A stretch of 64,000 nt of DNA, taken from positions 1 to 64,000 of the forward strand of contig CAXXRP010000003.1 of the NCBI GenBank assembly GCA_963662375.2, in the 5' to 3' direction. This stretch comes from UBA11612 sp963662375. Lineage in GTDB: Bacteria; Pseudomonadota; Alphaproteobacteria; Rhodospirillales; Rhodospirillaceae. The notes beneath the pieces were generated by a model, which ran no database searches, had not been told where the DNA came from, and was given only the letters and a program-made list of their open reading frames with translations. The position numbers and the translations under genes were made by a program. Positions 8,408 to 18,072 of the stretch are shown here, piece after piece (positions within the stretch are counted from its first letter, which is position 1; each line of letters begins with the position of its first letter).

Positions 8408-11332
8408 ATGAAAGCACGCTCGAACACTGCTTTCGCAAAAAGACTGCGCTATTCGACTGCCGTATTAGCTCTGGTGGCAATGGGGATCCCAGCGGCACAT
8501 GCGCAAGACGAAGCGCAGACCGCACAAGTGGACCTTGAACAAATTGTCGTCACCGGAACGCGCATTGTGCGCGATGGCTTCGAAGCGCCGACGCCGGTAT
8601 CGGTTCTCAGCACTGAACAACTCAATGCGATGGGAACGATAAATATCATTGACGCCGTAAACAGGATGCCGGTGCTTTTGGGCACTATCACGACGAAGAA
8701 TTCGTCTGCGGCCGATATGACCGGGGGCATCCAGAACCTGAACCTCAGGGGGTTGACCCCACAACGAACCCTAGTGCTTCTGGATGGGAAGCGCTTGGTG
8801 GGCTCGACGCTCCAAGGCTTTGATCAAAACAATAGCGCCGTTGACGTCAATGTGCTTCCAAATGGGCTCATTTCGCGAGTGGACGTGGTGACCGGCGGCG
8901 CATCCGCCGTTTACGGTTCGGATGCTCTCGCCGGCGTTGTGAACTTCGTTATCGATAAGGAATTCACCGGCGTGAAGGGTGAGGCAATAGGTGGCATCAC
9001 GACCTACGGCGACGGCGAGCAGTACAAGGTGTCCTTGACTGCGGGCTTGCCCTTCGCCAACGGCCGCGGGCACTTTTTGGTGAGCGGCGAGCATTCCTAC
9101 GATCATGGGATCGGTACTCGGCCGACCCCACATGCGGGACGAATAACCTTACATGGCAGAGCGGAACGGCCCTGGTATCAGAGCAATTCTAATCTTATTC
9201 CCAACCCAGCTTACACGGCGGGTGGCGGCGCGCCGCAATACATCTCAGTCGACAATGTGGGTCTGACTCTCGCAACTCGTGGCGGCTTGATCACCACAGG
9301 CCCCTTGAGAGGTACTCAATTCGAAGCAGAAGGAAGGCCTGTGCCGTTTATCTTCGGGCCCGTATCGGGTGGCCTTTTGATGTCAGGTGGAGACTGGCAG
9401 TCCTCCCGGATCGACCTTGACCCCATGATGCAAACGCGGCTGCTGCGCGCGAACGCATTTATTCGCGCCAGCTATGATGTCACCGAAAACGCTACCGTCT
9501 TCGCCGAGTACTTATGGGCGCATACCCACGCAACCAGCATCTCCGGCGTGCCGACGTTCAATCTTGCCAACATTAGCGTCAAAGTGGATAACGCGTTTTT
9601 GCCAGCGTCGTTGAAGGCGGTTATGGATGCGGCCGGTGAAACGTCCTTTGTTTTGGGCACGAATAACATCGACGCGCCCCCATTTGGGGCCAGGAATACA
9701 CGCCATCTCCGGCGCTATCTTATCGGTGCCGAGGGCAACTTCGACGCCATGGATGCCAATTGGACCTGGGATGCATACTACGAGAGAAGCACGACCCATG
9801 CGTCTGTCAGGATTCCGGGTGACCAGATCAAAGCCAACTACCAGGAAGCCGCTGACTCCGTCTTAGATCCGGCCACCGGTCGGATCGTTTGCCGCTCAAC
9901 CCTGACCAATCCAGGTAACGGTTGCGTGCCCTATAACGTGATGGGCATCGGTGTAAATACTCAGGAGGCCATTAATTATACCACCGGTACGGGGTACGGG
10001 CTGATTCTTCTGTCGCAGGATGTGGTCGCCGCGACTGCCGCAGGCGAGCCTTTTACCACATGGGCGGGTCCTGTTTCTGTGGCCTTCGGTGTTGAACACC
10101 GCAAAGAATCAATCGGTGGTTTTTCGAGCGCGCTGGATCAGGCGAGAGCTTACTTCGCCGGCAACTTTACCCAGAGCAAGGGCAGTTTCAACGTGACGGA
10201 AGGTTTCATAGAGACCGTTGTGCCGCTGGCCAAGGATCAGGACTGGGCCAGGGCGCTTGATCTGAATGCTGCCGTGCGTGCGACCAGCTACAGTACGGCG
10301 GGATATGTCACCACCTGGAAAGTCGGTGCGACCTATTCGCCGATCGACGATTTCACGCTCCGCGCCACCCAGTCGCGGGACATACGCGCGCCGACCCTAG
10401 GGGATTTGTTTAGCTCTGGCCGGTCCGGCACGGGCAACGTATTCGATCCTACGCGCGGTGGCGCACCGGCGACAATCGTGACGCGGATCCAAGGCAACAA
10501 GCTGCTCAAGTCGGAGAGGGCGAATTCAACGGGGGTAGGCATCGTCCTGCAGCCGAGTGCGCTCCCCGGGTTTGGTGCATCGGTTGACTTTTTCAACGTT
10601 AAGATCAAGGGTGCCATTACCTCGCTGGCCGCACAGCAATATGTGGACCGTTGTTTTGCGGGTGAAACAGCTCTGTGTTCCGCGATTGAGCGGACAGACG
10701 GCATCATCACTTTTGTCGCCGTCCAGCCCGCCAACGTGCTTTTTCAAAAACTGCGCGGGTTCGATTTCGAGGCGAGCTATAATTTCCCGCTGTCGGACCT
10801 GGTCTCGTCATGGGAGGGAGACCTTTCGCTGCGTGGTATGGCATCTTATATTATGAAGCTCGAGACCGCCGATGACAAATTTTCGGTAGACGGTGCTGGC
10901 GTTAACGCAGACTCTGGTGGAGGGCTCAGCATCGGCTCCACTGTTTTTACGCCAAGTTTCCGGTATATCATCAACGCGACCTACACGAACGACCCGTTTA
11001 GAGCCACACTTACTGCGCGTGGCATTGGTTCCGGCGTGTATAACAATGATGCCATTGAATGTACCTCGACATGTCCGGCCTCCATACCTGCGGGCAAAGT
11101 TACGATCGATAATAATGACATCAGTTCGATCCTGTACTTTGATCTCGCGCTCAACTACCAAATACTGGATGGTGGGGCCGAAGTGTTCTTTGTTACGGAT
11201 AACCTCCTGAACAAGGGGCCACCGAGGATCGCGGGGCGTGCCGATAGCGGCTTTTATAACGGTAACGGATGGTTGGATTTTTATGACGCTATCGGCCGTA
11301 CGTTCCGTGCGGGCGTGCGCTTTACGATGTAA
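8408..11332 (+). CDS. TonB-dependent outer-membrane receptor (head of amidase locus)
   Basis: 974-residue TonB-dependent receptor. I start at ATG 8408 (ribosome site in GAGGGGGATT) because a normal signal peptide follows, ending near AAHAQ. The plug domain has IVVTGTRI, APTPVSVLS, LNLRGL, RTLVLLDGKR and VDVVTGGASAVYGSDALAG. The remainder is the beta-barrel, ending RAGVRFTM. It imports large or scarce molecules across the outer membrane using TonB energy. It is clearly paralogous to the receptor at 55367-58360 through most of its length. A terminator-like hairpin (11358-11385) and only 86 bases separate it from the first of eleven amidase genes on the same strand. This suggests co-transcription and uptake of an amide substrate or its products; the ligand is unknown. 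Confidence 0.93.
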   Translation: MKARSNTAFAKRLRYSTAVLALVAMGIPAAHAQDEAQTAQVDLEQIVVTGTRIVRDGFEAPTPVSVLSTEQLNAMGTINIIDAVNRMPVLLGTITTKNSSAADMTGGIQNLNLRGLTPQRTLVLLDGKRLVGSTLQGFDQNNSAVDVNVLPNGLISRVDVVTGGASAVYGSDALAGVVNFVIDKEFTGVKGEAIGGITTYGDGEQYKVSLTAGLPFANGRGHFLVSGEHSYDHGIGTRPTPHAGRITLHGRAERPWYQSNSNLIPNPAYTAGGGAPQYISVDNVGLTLATRGGLITTGPLRGTQFEAEGRPVPFIFGPVSGGLLMSGGDWQSSRIDLDPMMQTRLLRANAFIRASYDVTENATVFAEYLWAHTHATSISGVPTFNLANISVKVDNAFLPASLKAVMDAAGETSFVLGTNNIDAPPFGARNTRHLRRYLIGAEGNFDAMDANWTWDAYYERSTTHASVRIPGDQIKANYQEAADSVLDPATGRIVCRSTLTNPGNGCVPYNVMGIGVNTQEAINYTTGTGYGLILLSQDVVAATAAGEPFTTWAGPVSVAFGVEHRKESIGGFSSALDQARAYFAGNFTQSKGSFNVTEGFIETVVPLAKDQDWARALDLNAAVRATSYSTAGYVTTWKVGATYSPIDDFTLRATQSRDIRAPTLGDLFSSGRSGTGNVFDPTRGGAPATIVTRIQGNKLLKSERANSTGVGIVLQPSALPGFGASVDFFNVKIKGAITSLAAQQYVDRCFAGETALCSAIERTDGIITFVAVQPANVLFQKLRGFDFEASYNFPLSDLVSSWEGDLSLRGMASYIMKLETADDKFSVDGAGVNADSGGGLSIGSTVFTPSFRYIINATYTNDPFRATLTARGIGSGVYNNDAIECTSTCPASIPAGKVTIDNNDISSILYFDLALNYQILDGGAEVFFVTDNLLNKGPPRIAGRADSGFYNGNGWLDFYDAIGRTFRAGVRFTM

Positions 11333-11357
11333 GATCTGAGGCCTAGCATAGATAGAG

Positions 11358-11385
11358 GGGAGGCTAGGAATATTCCTGGCCTCCC
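11358..11385 (+). terminator. Hairpin after first receptor, weak U tract
   Basis: A 13-bp stem (GGGAGGCTAGGAA with TTCCTGGCCTCCC, one G-U wobble) around a 2-base loop. It is followed by TTCCGCTTTGG rather than a run of T, so termination should be partial. The arm is nearly identical to the strong terminator after the paralogous receptor (58384-58420). Partial readthrough would feed the amidase genes that begin 34 bases later. Confidence 0.6.
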
Positions 11386-11418
11386 TTCCGCTTTGGAACA
11401 AATCATTTGGGAGACGTG

Positions 11419-13026
11419 ATGCTGTTGCTCCGCTCATTGGTTTGTCTTCCGTTGATTTTCTTTCTCTCACTTGGCGCGTGTTCAAAGGAGGAGCCTCCGT
11501 CCGCGCCCTACGCGGTTCACGAAGTTCCCTTGAGCCAGATTTCAGATGACCTAGTCGCCGGTCACACAACCGCGGTCGACGTCACCAAGGCTTACATCGC
11601 GCGTATCGAGAAGATGGATCACGCGCTGAACGCGGTCATTCTCGTAGCGCCCGACGCCCTGGATCAAGCTGGCGCGTCTGACAAGCGCCGCGCGGCGGGA
11701 CAATCTTTGGGCCCGCTCGACGGTATTCCCATACTTCTAAAGGACAACATCGACGCGATCGGCATGCCGACTACGGCCGGCTCCTACGCCCTTGAAAATA
11801 ATTTTCCGGGGCGAGACTCCGGGGTTGCGGAACGTTTACGTGGCGCGGGTGCGGTTATTCTGGGCAAGGCCAATACTTCGCAATGGGCCGGTCTTCGTAC
11901 CACTGGGTCCATGAAGGGCAGCACTGTCGGAGGTGTTCCGCACAATCCCTATGATTTAGATCGCACGCCCGGAGGCTCGAGTTCGGGCCCCGGCATTGCC
12001 GCTGCAGTCAGCTTTGCCGCTGCCACGGTAGGCACCTGTACCACTGGATCCGTCATTAGCCCGGCCTCACTCAACGGCGTTGTTTCAATGCGGCCCACCA
12101 TTGCCCTGATTTCCCGGCGCGGCATTGTACCCGTCAGCCTGACCCAAGACATAGCGGGTCCTATGGCGCGCAGCGTGGCCGACACAGCTATGATGCTCAC
12201 CGTTCTGGCCGGGTCTGATGCGGGCGATCCAGCGTCGGCGGATGCCGGTGCACATAAGACTGACTACGCCTCCGGCTTAGATGCCTCGTCGCTAAGGGGC
12301 GCGCGCCTGGGCGTGCTCCGCAATATGCGAAACTACTCTGCAAAAACCCAGCCCGTGTTCGACGCAGCACTTGAAGTGCTTGGCGCACAGGGTGCCGAGT
12401 TGGTGGAGATCCCGGACGATATATTCACGGATCTTAGTCAGGTGGATCGTACCATCTTGATTTACGATTTTAAGGAAGACCTAAACGCGTATCTCTCGGG
12501 TACGCCTGAGTCAGTGAAGGTGCGCAACCTGGCGGAACTCATCGAATTCACCAAAACTGATACGCGTGAAAATATATATGGCGTGGATCTCTTCGAAGCT
12601 GCCCAGGCGACGACCGGCGGCCGTCAGAGTCCCGAGTACATCAAGGATCTGGAATACGCGAAGCGCAAAGCGGGGCCGGAGGGTTACGACTTGGCCATGG
12701 CTGAATATGGCGTGAGTGCGCTTGTGGTTCTCTCGAGGGGTCCCGCGGATTTGATCTTTCCTCCTGAGGACGAAGGTGAGGCACACCCGATATCTTCGCA
12801 TTCGGCGGGCGCGGCGCCGCCATCGCCCAGTATGTATGCGGCAATAGCAGGTTATCCGAATCTCACAGTTCCGATGGGACTGGTGGATGGCCTGCCTGTG
12901 GGCCTGTCGTTTATCGGACCCAAGTGGTCGGAGCAAATGTTGTTGTCGCTCGGATACGCTTATGAGCAAGCGTCTCACGCGCGCGTGCCTCCGACAGCAT
13001 ACCAATTGGTTGAGTCGGGCAGTTGA
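11419..13026 (+). CDS. Amidase-signature lipoprotein 1 (peptide-amidase-like, Cys variant)
   Basis: 535-residue lipoprotein of the amidase-signature (AS) family. Start ATG 11419 follows GGGAG. The lipobox LGAC gives lipid-modified Cys21; +2 Ser argues for outer-membrane sorting. The catalytic triad is present: Lys108 (LLKDN), cis-Ser187 (GGSSSG) and nucleophile Ser211 (TTGSV), with the 24-residue spacing seen in FAAH and peptide amidase. The block RRGIVPVSLTQD matches the Stenotrophomonas peptide amidase (Pam) type, which deamidates peptide C-termini. Four residues before the nucleophile the usual Asp/Glu (GTDTGGS) is Cys (GTCTTGS), shared only with copy 6. It is the first of six lipoprotein copies. 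The substrate is unknown. Confidence 0.9.
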   Translation: MLLLRSLVCLPLIFFLSLGACSKEEPPSAPYAVHEVPLSQISDDLVAGHTTAVDVTKAYIARIEKMDHALNAVILVAPDALDQAGASDKRRAAGQSLGPLDGIPILLKDNIDAIGMPTTAGSYALENNFPGRDSGVAERLRGAGAVILGKANTSQWAGLRTTGSMKGSTVGGVPHNPYDLDRTPGGSSSGPGIAAAVSFAAATVGTCTTGSVISPASLNGVVSMRPTIALISRRGIVPVSLTQDIAGPMARSVADTAMMLTVLAGSDAGDPASADAGAHKTDYASGLDASSLRGARLGVLRNMRNYSAKTQPVFDAALEVLGAQGAELVEIPDDIFTDLSQVDRTILIYDFKEDLNAYLSGTPESVKVRNLAELIEFTKTDTRENIYGVDLFEAAQATTGGRQSPEYIKDLEYAKRKAGPEGYDLAMAEYGVSALVVLSRGPADLIFPPEDEGEAHPISSHSAGAAPPSPSMYAAIAGYPNLTVPMGLVDGLPVGLSFIGPKWSEQMLLSLGYAYEQASHARVPPTAYQLVESGS

Positions 13027-13060
13027 TGACTTTTAGTTATATCTCACGGGGGAAGTGACG

Positions 13061-14683
13061 ATGCCGCGCCACTCTTTAACCTGCTTCTTTCTGGCTTTAT
13101 CTCTTTCGCTCGGCGCGTGCTCTGAGGACGGGCCTCCGCCCGCACCGTACGCCGTGGAAGAAGTGCCTCTCAGTCAGATATCTGCTGACCTCGCCGCCGG
13201 GAACACAACGTCAGTCGAAGTCACCAAAGCCTATATCGCGCGCATCGAAACCTTCGATCATGCGCTGAACTCGGTCATTCTGGTGGCGCCCGATGCCTTG
13301 GATCAGGCGGCCGCGTCCGATGCACGCCGTGCGGCGGGGCAAGCGTTGGGCCCACTGGATGGTGTGCCCGTTCTGTTCAAGGACAATATCGATGCGGTCG
13401 GCATGCCGACGACCGCCGGGTCCTATGCCCTTGAAGCGAACGTGCCCGCCCAGGATTCTGAAGTCGTAAGACGGCTCCGCGCTGCGGGTACTGTGATTTT
13501 CGGCAAGACCAATTTATCTCAGTTTGCCGGCTTCCGTACGCGGCTGGCCTTCAATGGGAGCACCGTTGGTGGAGGTCCGCACAACCCCTATGACTTAACC
13601 CGGTCTGCATGCGGCTCGAGCAATGGGTCCGGCGTGGCCGGTGCCGCCAGCTTCGCCGCCGCGACGATCGGCACCGAAACTAGCGGCTCCGTCACCTGCC
13701 CTTCGTCCTTCACCGGCCTCGTTGGCGTCAAGCCCTCCATCGCGCTTGTATCCAGACGCGGCATCGTGCCGATCAGTCTGACCCAGGACACCGCCGGCCC
13801 CATGACGCGCACTGTGGCGGATACCGCTATGCTATTGACGGTAATGGCTGGCTCCGACCCCGGCGATCCGTGGTCAGTGGACGCCGACGCTCACAAGACC
13901 GACTACATGGCAGGCTTGAACGATGAAGCGCTAAGGGGCGCGCGACTGGGCGTGGTTCGATTAGAGAACGCGCATGACATGGCAAACTTCGATGTCGATG
14001 AGAAAACTCAGGGCCCGTTTGACGCAGCCCTCGAGGTTTTGGTCGAAGAAGGTGCAGAGCTTGTGGAGATTCCGTCCGCAATTTTCGAAGACCTCACTCC
14101 GGAGATGCGCATCATCCTGCTGTATGATTTCAAAGAAGATATCAATGCGTACCTCGCGGGTACCCCGCAAACGGTGACGACGCGCACCTTGGCCGACCTT
14201 ATTGCGTTCAGTAAAACCGACCCACGTGAAAACATGCACGGGGTGAACATCTTCGAGGACGCTGAGGCGACGACCGGCGGCCGTCAAAACCCCGAGTATA
14301 TAAAAACGTTGGAATACGCGAAGCGCGTGACGCAGGCGGAAGGTATCGACGGCATACTGTCGGAGTACAATGTGAGCGCGCTCGTGGTCCTCACAAACGG
14401 GCCGGCGCAGCCTATTGTTCCCGATGGCACCGATACCGGATACGTCGTTGACGATGTTCCGAAGGGCTCCACACCTCCGAACGCAACGGCCTATGCGGCG
14501 ATCGCCGGATACCCTCACGTCACCGTCCCCATGGGACTGGTGGACGGTTTGCCTGTCGGCTTGTCGTTCATCGGCCCGATGTGGACTGATCAGATGCTGG
14601 TGTCACGGGGATATGCTTATGAGCAGGCTTCGCACATGCGTGTGCCACCACCGCAGATCGCGCCGGTGGCATCAAACAACTAA
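13061..14683 (+). CDS. Amidase-signature lipoprotein 2 (peptide-amidase-like)
   Basis: 540 residues, start ATG 13061 after GGGGGAAG. Lipobox LGAC gives Cys20, followed by SEDGPPPAPY. The AS triad is Lys107 (LFKDN), cis-Ser186 (CGSSNGS) and nucleophile Ser210 (GTETSGSV). The residue before the GSS motif is Cys rather than Gly/Ala (SACGSS). It shares the segment DHALNSVILVAPDALDQAA with copy 3, its nearest relative. It lies 34 bases after copy 1 and 34 bases before copy 3. It probably hydrolyses a carboxamide on the periplasmic or outer-membrane face; specificity is unknown. Confidence 0.9.
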   Translation: MPRHSLTCFFLALSLSLGACSEDGPPPAPYAVEEVPLSQISADLAAGNTTSVEVTKAYIARIETFDHALNSVILVAPDALDQAAASDARRAAGQALGPLDGVPVLFKDNIDAVGMPTTAGSYALEANVPAQDSEVVRRLRAAGTVIFGKTNLSQFAGFRTRLAFNGSTVGGGPHNPYDLTRSACGSSNGSGVAGAASFAAATIGTETSGSVTCPSSFTGLVGVKPSIALVSRRGIVPISLTQDTAGPMTRTVADTAMLLTVMAGSDPGDPWSVDADAHKTDYMAGLNDEALRGARLGVVRLENAHDMANFDVDEKTQGPFDAALEVLVEEGAELVEIPSAIFEDLTPEMRIILLYDFKEDINAYLAGTPQTVTTRTLADLIAFSKTDPRENMHGVNIFEDAEATTGGRQNPEYIKTLEYAKRVTQAEGIDGILSEYNVSALVVLTNGPAQPIVPDGTDTGYVVDDVPKGSTPPNATAYAAIAGYPHVTVPMGLVDGLPVGLSFIGPMWTDQMLVSRGYAYEQASHMRVPPPQIAPVASNN

Positions 14684-14717
14684 GGACTACTGAATCAATC
14701 GCTTGGAGGATGTGACG

Positions 14718-16319
14718 ATGTTGTACCGCTCTTTGATTTGCCTTCCGTTGGCCTTCTCTCTCACGCTTGCCGCGTGCTCTGAGGAAGGGCCTCCGCCCGC
14801 ACCTTACGAGGTGGAGGAAGTCGCTCTCAGCCAAATATCTGCTGACCTCGCTGCCGGGTACACGACATCGGTCGAAGTCACCAAGGCCTACATCGCGCGC
14901 ATCGAAACCTACGATCATGCGCTGAATTCCGTCATTCTAGTGGCGCCCGACGCCTTAGATCAGGCGGCGGCATCCGATGCGCGCCGGGCGGCGCGGCAAA
15001 CGCTGGGTCCTCTGGACGGCATACCTATTCTCCTCAAGGACAACATCGATGTAGTCGGCATGCCAACAACCGCCGGATCCTATTCCCTTGAGGCAAACAT
15101 GCCTCTCCAGGACTCTGACGTTGCAAGACGGCTGCGCGCTGCGGGTGTGGTTATTCTGGGCAAGGCCAATACTTCGCAATGGGCCGGTTTCCGCACCACC
15201 AAAGGCCTTAACGGAAGCACTGTCGGCAAGGGGCCGCACAACCCACACGACTTGGCGCGCACCGCTTCCGGCTCCAGCTCTGGGTCTGGTATCGCCGCTG
15301 CGGCTAGCTTTGCGGCCGCCACGGTAGGCACCGATACGACTGGTTCCATTGTCAGTCCATCTTCGCACAACGGTGTTGTAGGTCTGAGACCGACCATCGC
15401 TCTTATTTCTCGCGCTGGCATTGTGCCCGTCAGCCTTACTATGGATACCTCGGGCCCCATGGCGCGCACTGTGAAGGATGTTGCCATGCTGCTGACACCC
15501 ATGGCCGGCTCCGATCCCGCCGATGCAGCGTCGGCAGACGCCGACGCGCATAAGACCGACTACGCTGCGGGCTTAGATGCCGAAGAGTTGGCGGGTGCGC
15601 GATTGGGCGTGCTTAGGGGCACGGGCGGGTACAATGAGAAAACACAGGCCGTGTTCGAACGGGCACTTGAGGTGCTCGCCGAGGAAGGTGCTGTGCTTGT
15701 GGAGCTTCCGGACGATGTCGTAGAGGATGTCAGCCAGGAACTGCGTGCCATCATGATCTACAACATCAAGGAGGATATGGCGGCGTATCTTGCCGGCACG
15801 CCCGAAGCGGTGAAGGTGCGCACGATGGCAGACATCATTACCTTCAACCGTACCGATCCGCGAGAGAGCATGCTCGATCAGGATCTTCTTGAAGCCGCCG
15901 AGGCAACGACAGATGGCCGCGAAAACCCTGAATTCATTCAAGCTCTAGAATACGCGAAGCGCCGGGCAGGGGAAGATGGTTACGGCCGCGCCATGGCGGC
16001 GCACAACTTAAGGGCAGTGGTCGCTCTCACCGCTGGTCCCGCAGCGCTCATTATCCCTGATGGTACCGCCAAGGATTTTGTTGCCTCCGTGCGTCCGAAG
16101 GGCGCGGTGGCACCATCTGTCAGCGGAAATGCGGCGGTGGCCGGCTACCCGAATCTCAGCGTCCCCATGGGCCTAGTGGACGGCCTCCCTGTCGGTCTGT
16201 CGTTTGTCGGTCCGGCGTGGTCGGAGCAAATGTTGTTGTCGCTCGGATACGCTTATGAGGCGGCTGCTCGGGCACGTGTGCCGCCAACCGCCTATAAACG
16301 CGTCACTGCGGCGAATTGA
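14718..16319 (+). CDS. Amidase-signature lipoprotein 3 (peptide-amidase-like)
   Basis: 533 residues, start ATG 14718 after TTGGAGG. Lipobox LAAC gives Cys20. Triad Lys107 (LLKDN), cis-Ser186 (SGSSSGSG), Ser210 (GTDTTGSI) with the ordinary Asp. Closest to copy 2 in the N-terminal third. In the core it has RAGIVPVSLTMD where most copies have RRGIVP, so one conserved Arg is lost. Thirty-five bases separate its stop from the start of copy 4. Same export route and fold as its neighbours; sequence differences around the substrate channel suggest a changed specificity (inference). Confidence 0.9.
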   Translation: MLYRSLICLPLAFSLTLAACSEEGPPPAPYEVEEVALSQISADLAAGYTTSVEVTKAYIARIETYDHALNSVILVAPDALDQAAASDARRAARQTLGPLDGIPILLKDNIDVVGMPTTAGSYSLEANMPLQDSDVARRLRAAGVVILGKANTSQWAGFRTTKGLNGSTVGKGPHNPHDLARTASGSSSGSGIAAAASFAAATVGTDTTGSIVSPSSHNGVVGLRPTIALISRAGIVPVSLTMDTSGPMARTVKDVAMLLTPMAGSDPADAASADADAHKTDYAAGLDAEELAGARLGVLRGTGGYNEKTQAVFERALEVLAEEGAVLVELPDDVVEDVSQELRAIMIYNIKEDMAAYLAGTPEAVKVRTMADIITFNRTDPRESMLDQDLLEAAEATTDGRENPEFIQALEYAKRRAGEDGYGRAMAAHNLRAVVALTAGPAALIIPDGTAKDFVASVRPKGAVAPSVSGNAAVAGYPNLSVPMGLVDGLPVGLSFVGPAWSEQMLLSLGYAYEAAARARVPPTAYKRVTAAN

Positions 16320-16354
16320 AAACTATTGGATTAGAATTCATTGGAGATGTGACG

Positions 16355-17956
16355 ATGAAATATCGCGCCTTATTTTCCCTGCCGCTGGTTTTAGCGCTCT
16401 CGCTTTCCGCATGCTCGAAGGAAGAGCCTCCGCCGGCGCCATATTCAGTTGTAGAAGTTCCGTTATCACAAATTTCCGCGGACCTGGCAGCCGGAAAAAC
16501 GACTTCGGTCGAGATATCCAAAGCCTACATCGCACGCATCGCAACCATGGACGAGCCGCTCAACGGCGTCATTATGATTGCGCCCGACGCTTTGGAGCAG
16601 GCCACTGCGTCCGACGAGCGCCGCGCGGCGGGGCAGGCGATAGGTCCGCTGGACGGCGTGCCAATCCTGTTTAAAGACAACCATGACGCAGTCGGTATGC
16701 CCACGACAGCCGGTTCACATGCTCTCTTAGAAAACTACCCGGCCGTGGACTCCGAGGTGGTCAAACGATTGCGTGCCGCTGGCGCGATCGTCCTTGGCAA
16801 GGCCAATACCTCTCAGTTTGCCGGCTACCGTACCATTACAGGCATTAATGGCAGTCCAGTCGGCGGCAGTACGCGTAACCCGTATGACCCGACCCGCTCC
16901 GCCGCTGGGTCGAGCAACGGATCGGGCATCTCGTCGGCCATGAGCTTCGCGGCCGGCACCATCGGCACCGAGACCAGCGGGTCCATCGTCGGCCCGTCAT
17001 CGGTGAATGGCAATGTTGGGATCAAGGCTACCATTGCACTGGTCTCGCGGCGCGGCATTGTGCCCATCAGCCTGACTCAGGACTCCGCAGGTCCCATCAC
17101 GCGCACCGTAAGGGATGCCGCCATGATCCTGAATGTGATCGCCGGAACCGACCCCGGCGACCCGTGGTCGGCGGAATCGGACGCCAACAAGAAGGACTAT
17201 GTCGCCGCTCTCAGCGACACCGCGCTGCAGGGCAAGCGGCTGGGCGTGCTTCGCATCGGCGGATACTCCGACACGACCGCGCCTCTGTTCAACGAAGCCC
17301 TTGGCGTGCTCACCGCACAGGGCGCCGAACTGGTGGAATTACCATCAGACTCTCTGATCGATATTACGGCGGATATGCGCACAATCCTTCTCCACGACTT
17401 TAAGGAGGATCTCGACGCATACCTTGGGGGTACACCACATACGGTGAAGGTAAAAACGCTCGCCGACCTCATCGAGTTCAGCAAGGCTGATCCTCGTGAA
17501 AACATGCACGCTGTGGATCTGTTTGAAGATTCCCAGGCCACTGAGGGCGGGCGCCAGAATCCCCTGTATATTCAGACCTTGGAAAAAGCGAAACGTCTGA
17601 CAAAGGAAGAGGGTATTGATCGCCTGATAAACGAGCACAGTCTTGATGCCTTGGTTTCCGTGACAAGCGGCCCAGCGGGAGAGGTAAAGCCTGACGGTAC
17701 GTCGTATTCGACCTTTCTCGCCGAGCATAAGACGGGCGATGTTCCTCCTTCGATCACGTCCAATGCCGCGGTCGCTGGATATCCGATCATCTCGGTTCCC
17801 ATGGGCCTAGTAGACGGCTTGCCTGTCGGCATGTCCATTGTCGGAACGGCTTGGTCTGAGGCATTGCTGTTGTCCCTCGCCTACGACTACGAGCAAGCGT
17901 CCCACGCCCGCGTGCCGCCGCCGCGTGCGCTAGCTGCCTCAACGCCTGATCACTAA
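16355..17956 (+). CDS. Amidase-signature lipoprotein 4 (peptide-amidase-like)
   Basis: 533 residues, start ATG 16355 after TTGGAG. Lipobox LSAC gives Cys20. Triad Lys107 (LFKDNHD), cis-Ser186 (AGSSNGSG), Ser210 (GTETSGSI). Copies 4 and 5 form a pair: both have His after KDN where others have Ile, both read GVIMIAP, and both share WSAESDANKKDYVAAL. The gene follows copy 3 closely and is probably in the same transcript. It ends 116 bases before the start of copy 5, a gap with a hairpin. Confidence 0.9.
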   Translation: MKYRALFSLPLVLALSLSACSKEEPPPAPYSVVEVPLSQISADLAAGKTTSVEISKAYIARIATMDEPLNGVIMIAPDALEQATASDERRAAGQAIGPLDGVPILFKDNHDAVGMPTTAGSHALLENYPAVDSEVVKRLRAAGAIVLGKANTSQFAGYRTITGINGSPVGGSTRNPYDPTRSAAGSSNGSGISSAMSFAAGTIGTETSGSIVGPSSVNGNVGIKATIALVSRRGIVPISLTQDSAGPITRTVRDAAMILNVIAGTDPGDPWSAESDANKKDYVAALSDTALQGKRLGVLRIGGYSDTTAPLFNEALGVLTAQGAELVELPSDSLIDITADMRTILLHDFKEDLDAYLGGTPHTVKVKTLADLIEFSKADPRENMHAVDLFEDSQATEGGRQNPLYIQTLEKAKRLTKEEGIDRLINEHSLDALVSVTSGPAGEVKPDGTSYSTFLAEHKTGDVPPSITSNAAVAGYPIISVPMGLVDGLPVGMSIVGTAWSEALLLSLAYDYEQASHARVPPPRALAASTPDH

Positions 17957-17976
17957 GGAGTCGATAGAAGACCTAA

Positions 17977-18005
17977 TCCCCTCCTCGCGCCATGATGAGA
18001 AAGGG
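17977..18005 (+). promoter_or_regulatory. Degenerate hairpin in the leader of amidase 5
   Basis: TCCCCTCCTC and GAGAAAGGGA can pair imperfectly around GCGCCATGAT. It sits about 70-95 bases upstream of the copy 5 start, the same place and general sequence as the better hairpin ahead of copy 6, so the two leaders look like duplicates. No T tract follows. Confidence 0.35.
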
Positions 18006-18072
18006 ACGGCTAAACTGGAAAATGGTAAAAGCCTGGCCAGAAAAAAAAACACAAAATATAGGGGATGTGAAG

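Noticed and set aside
17992..18072. Longer N-terminus for amidase 5 starting at 17992
   Set aside because: The extension precedes the lipoprotein signal and has no ribosome site; the other copies start at the equivalent of 18073.
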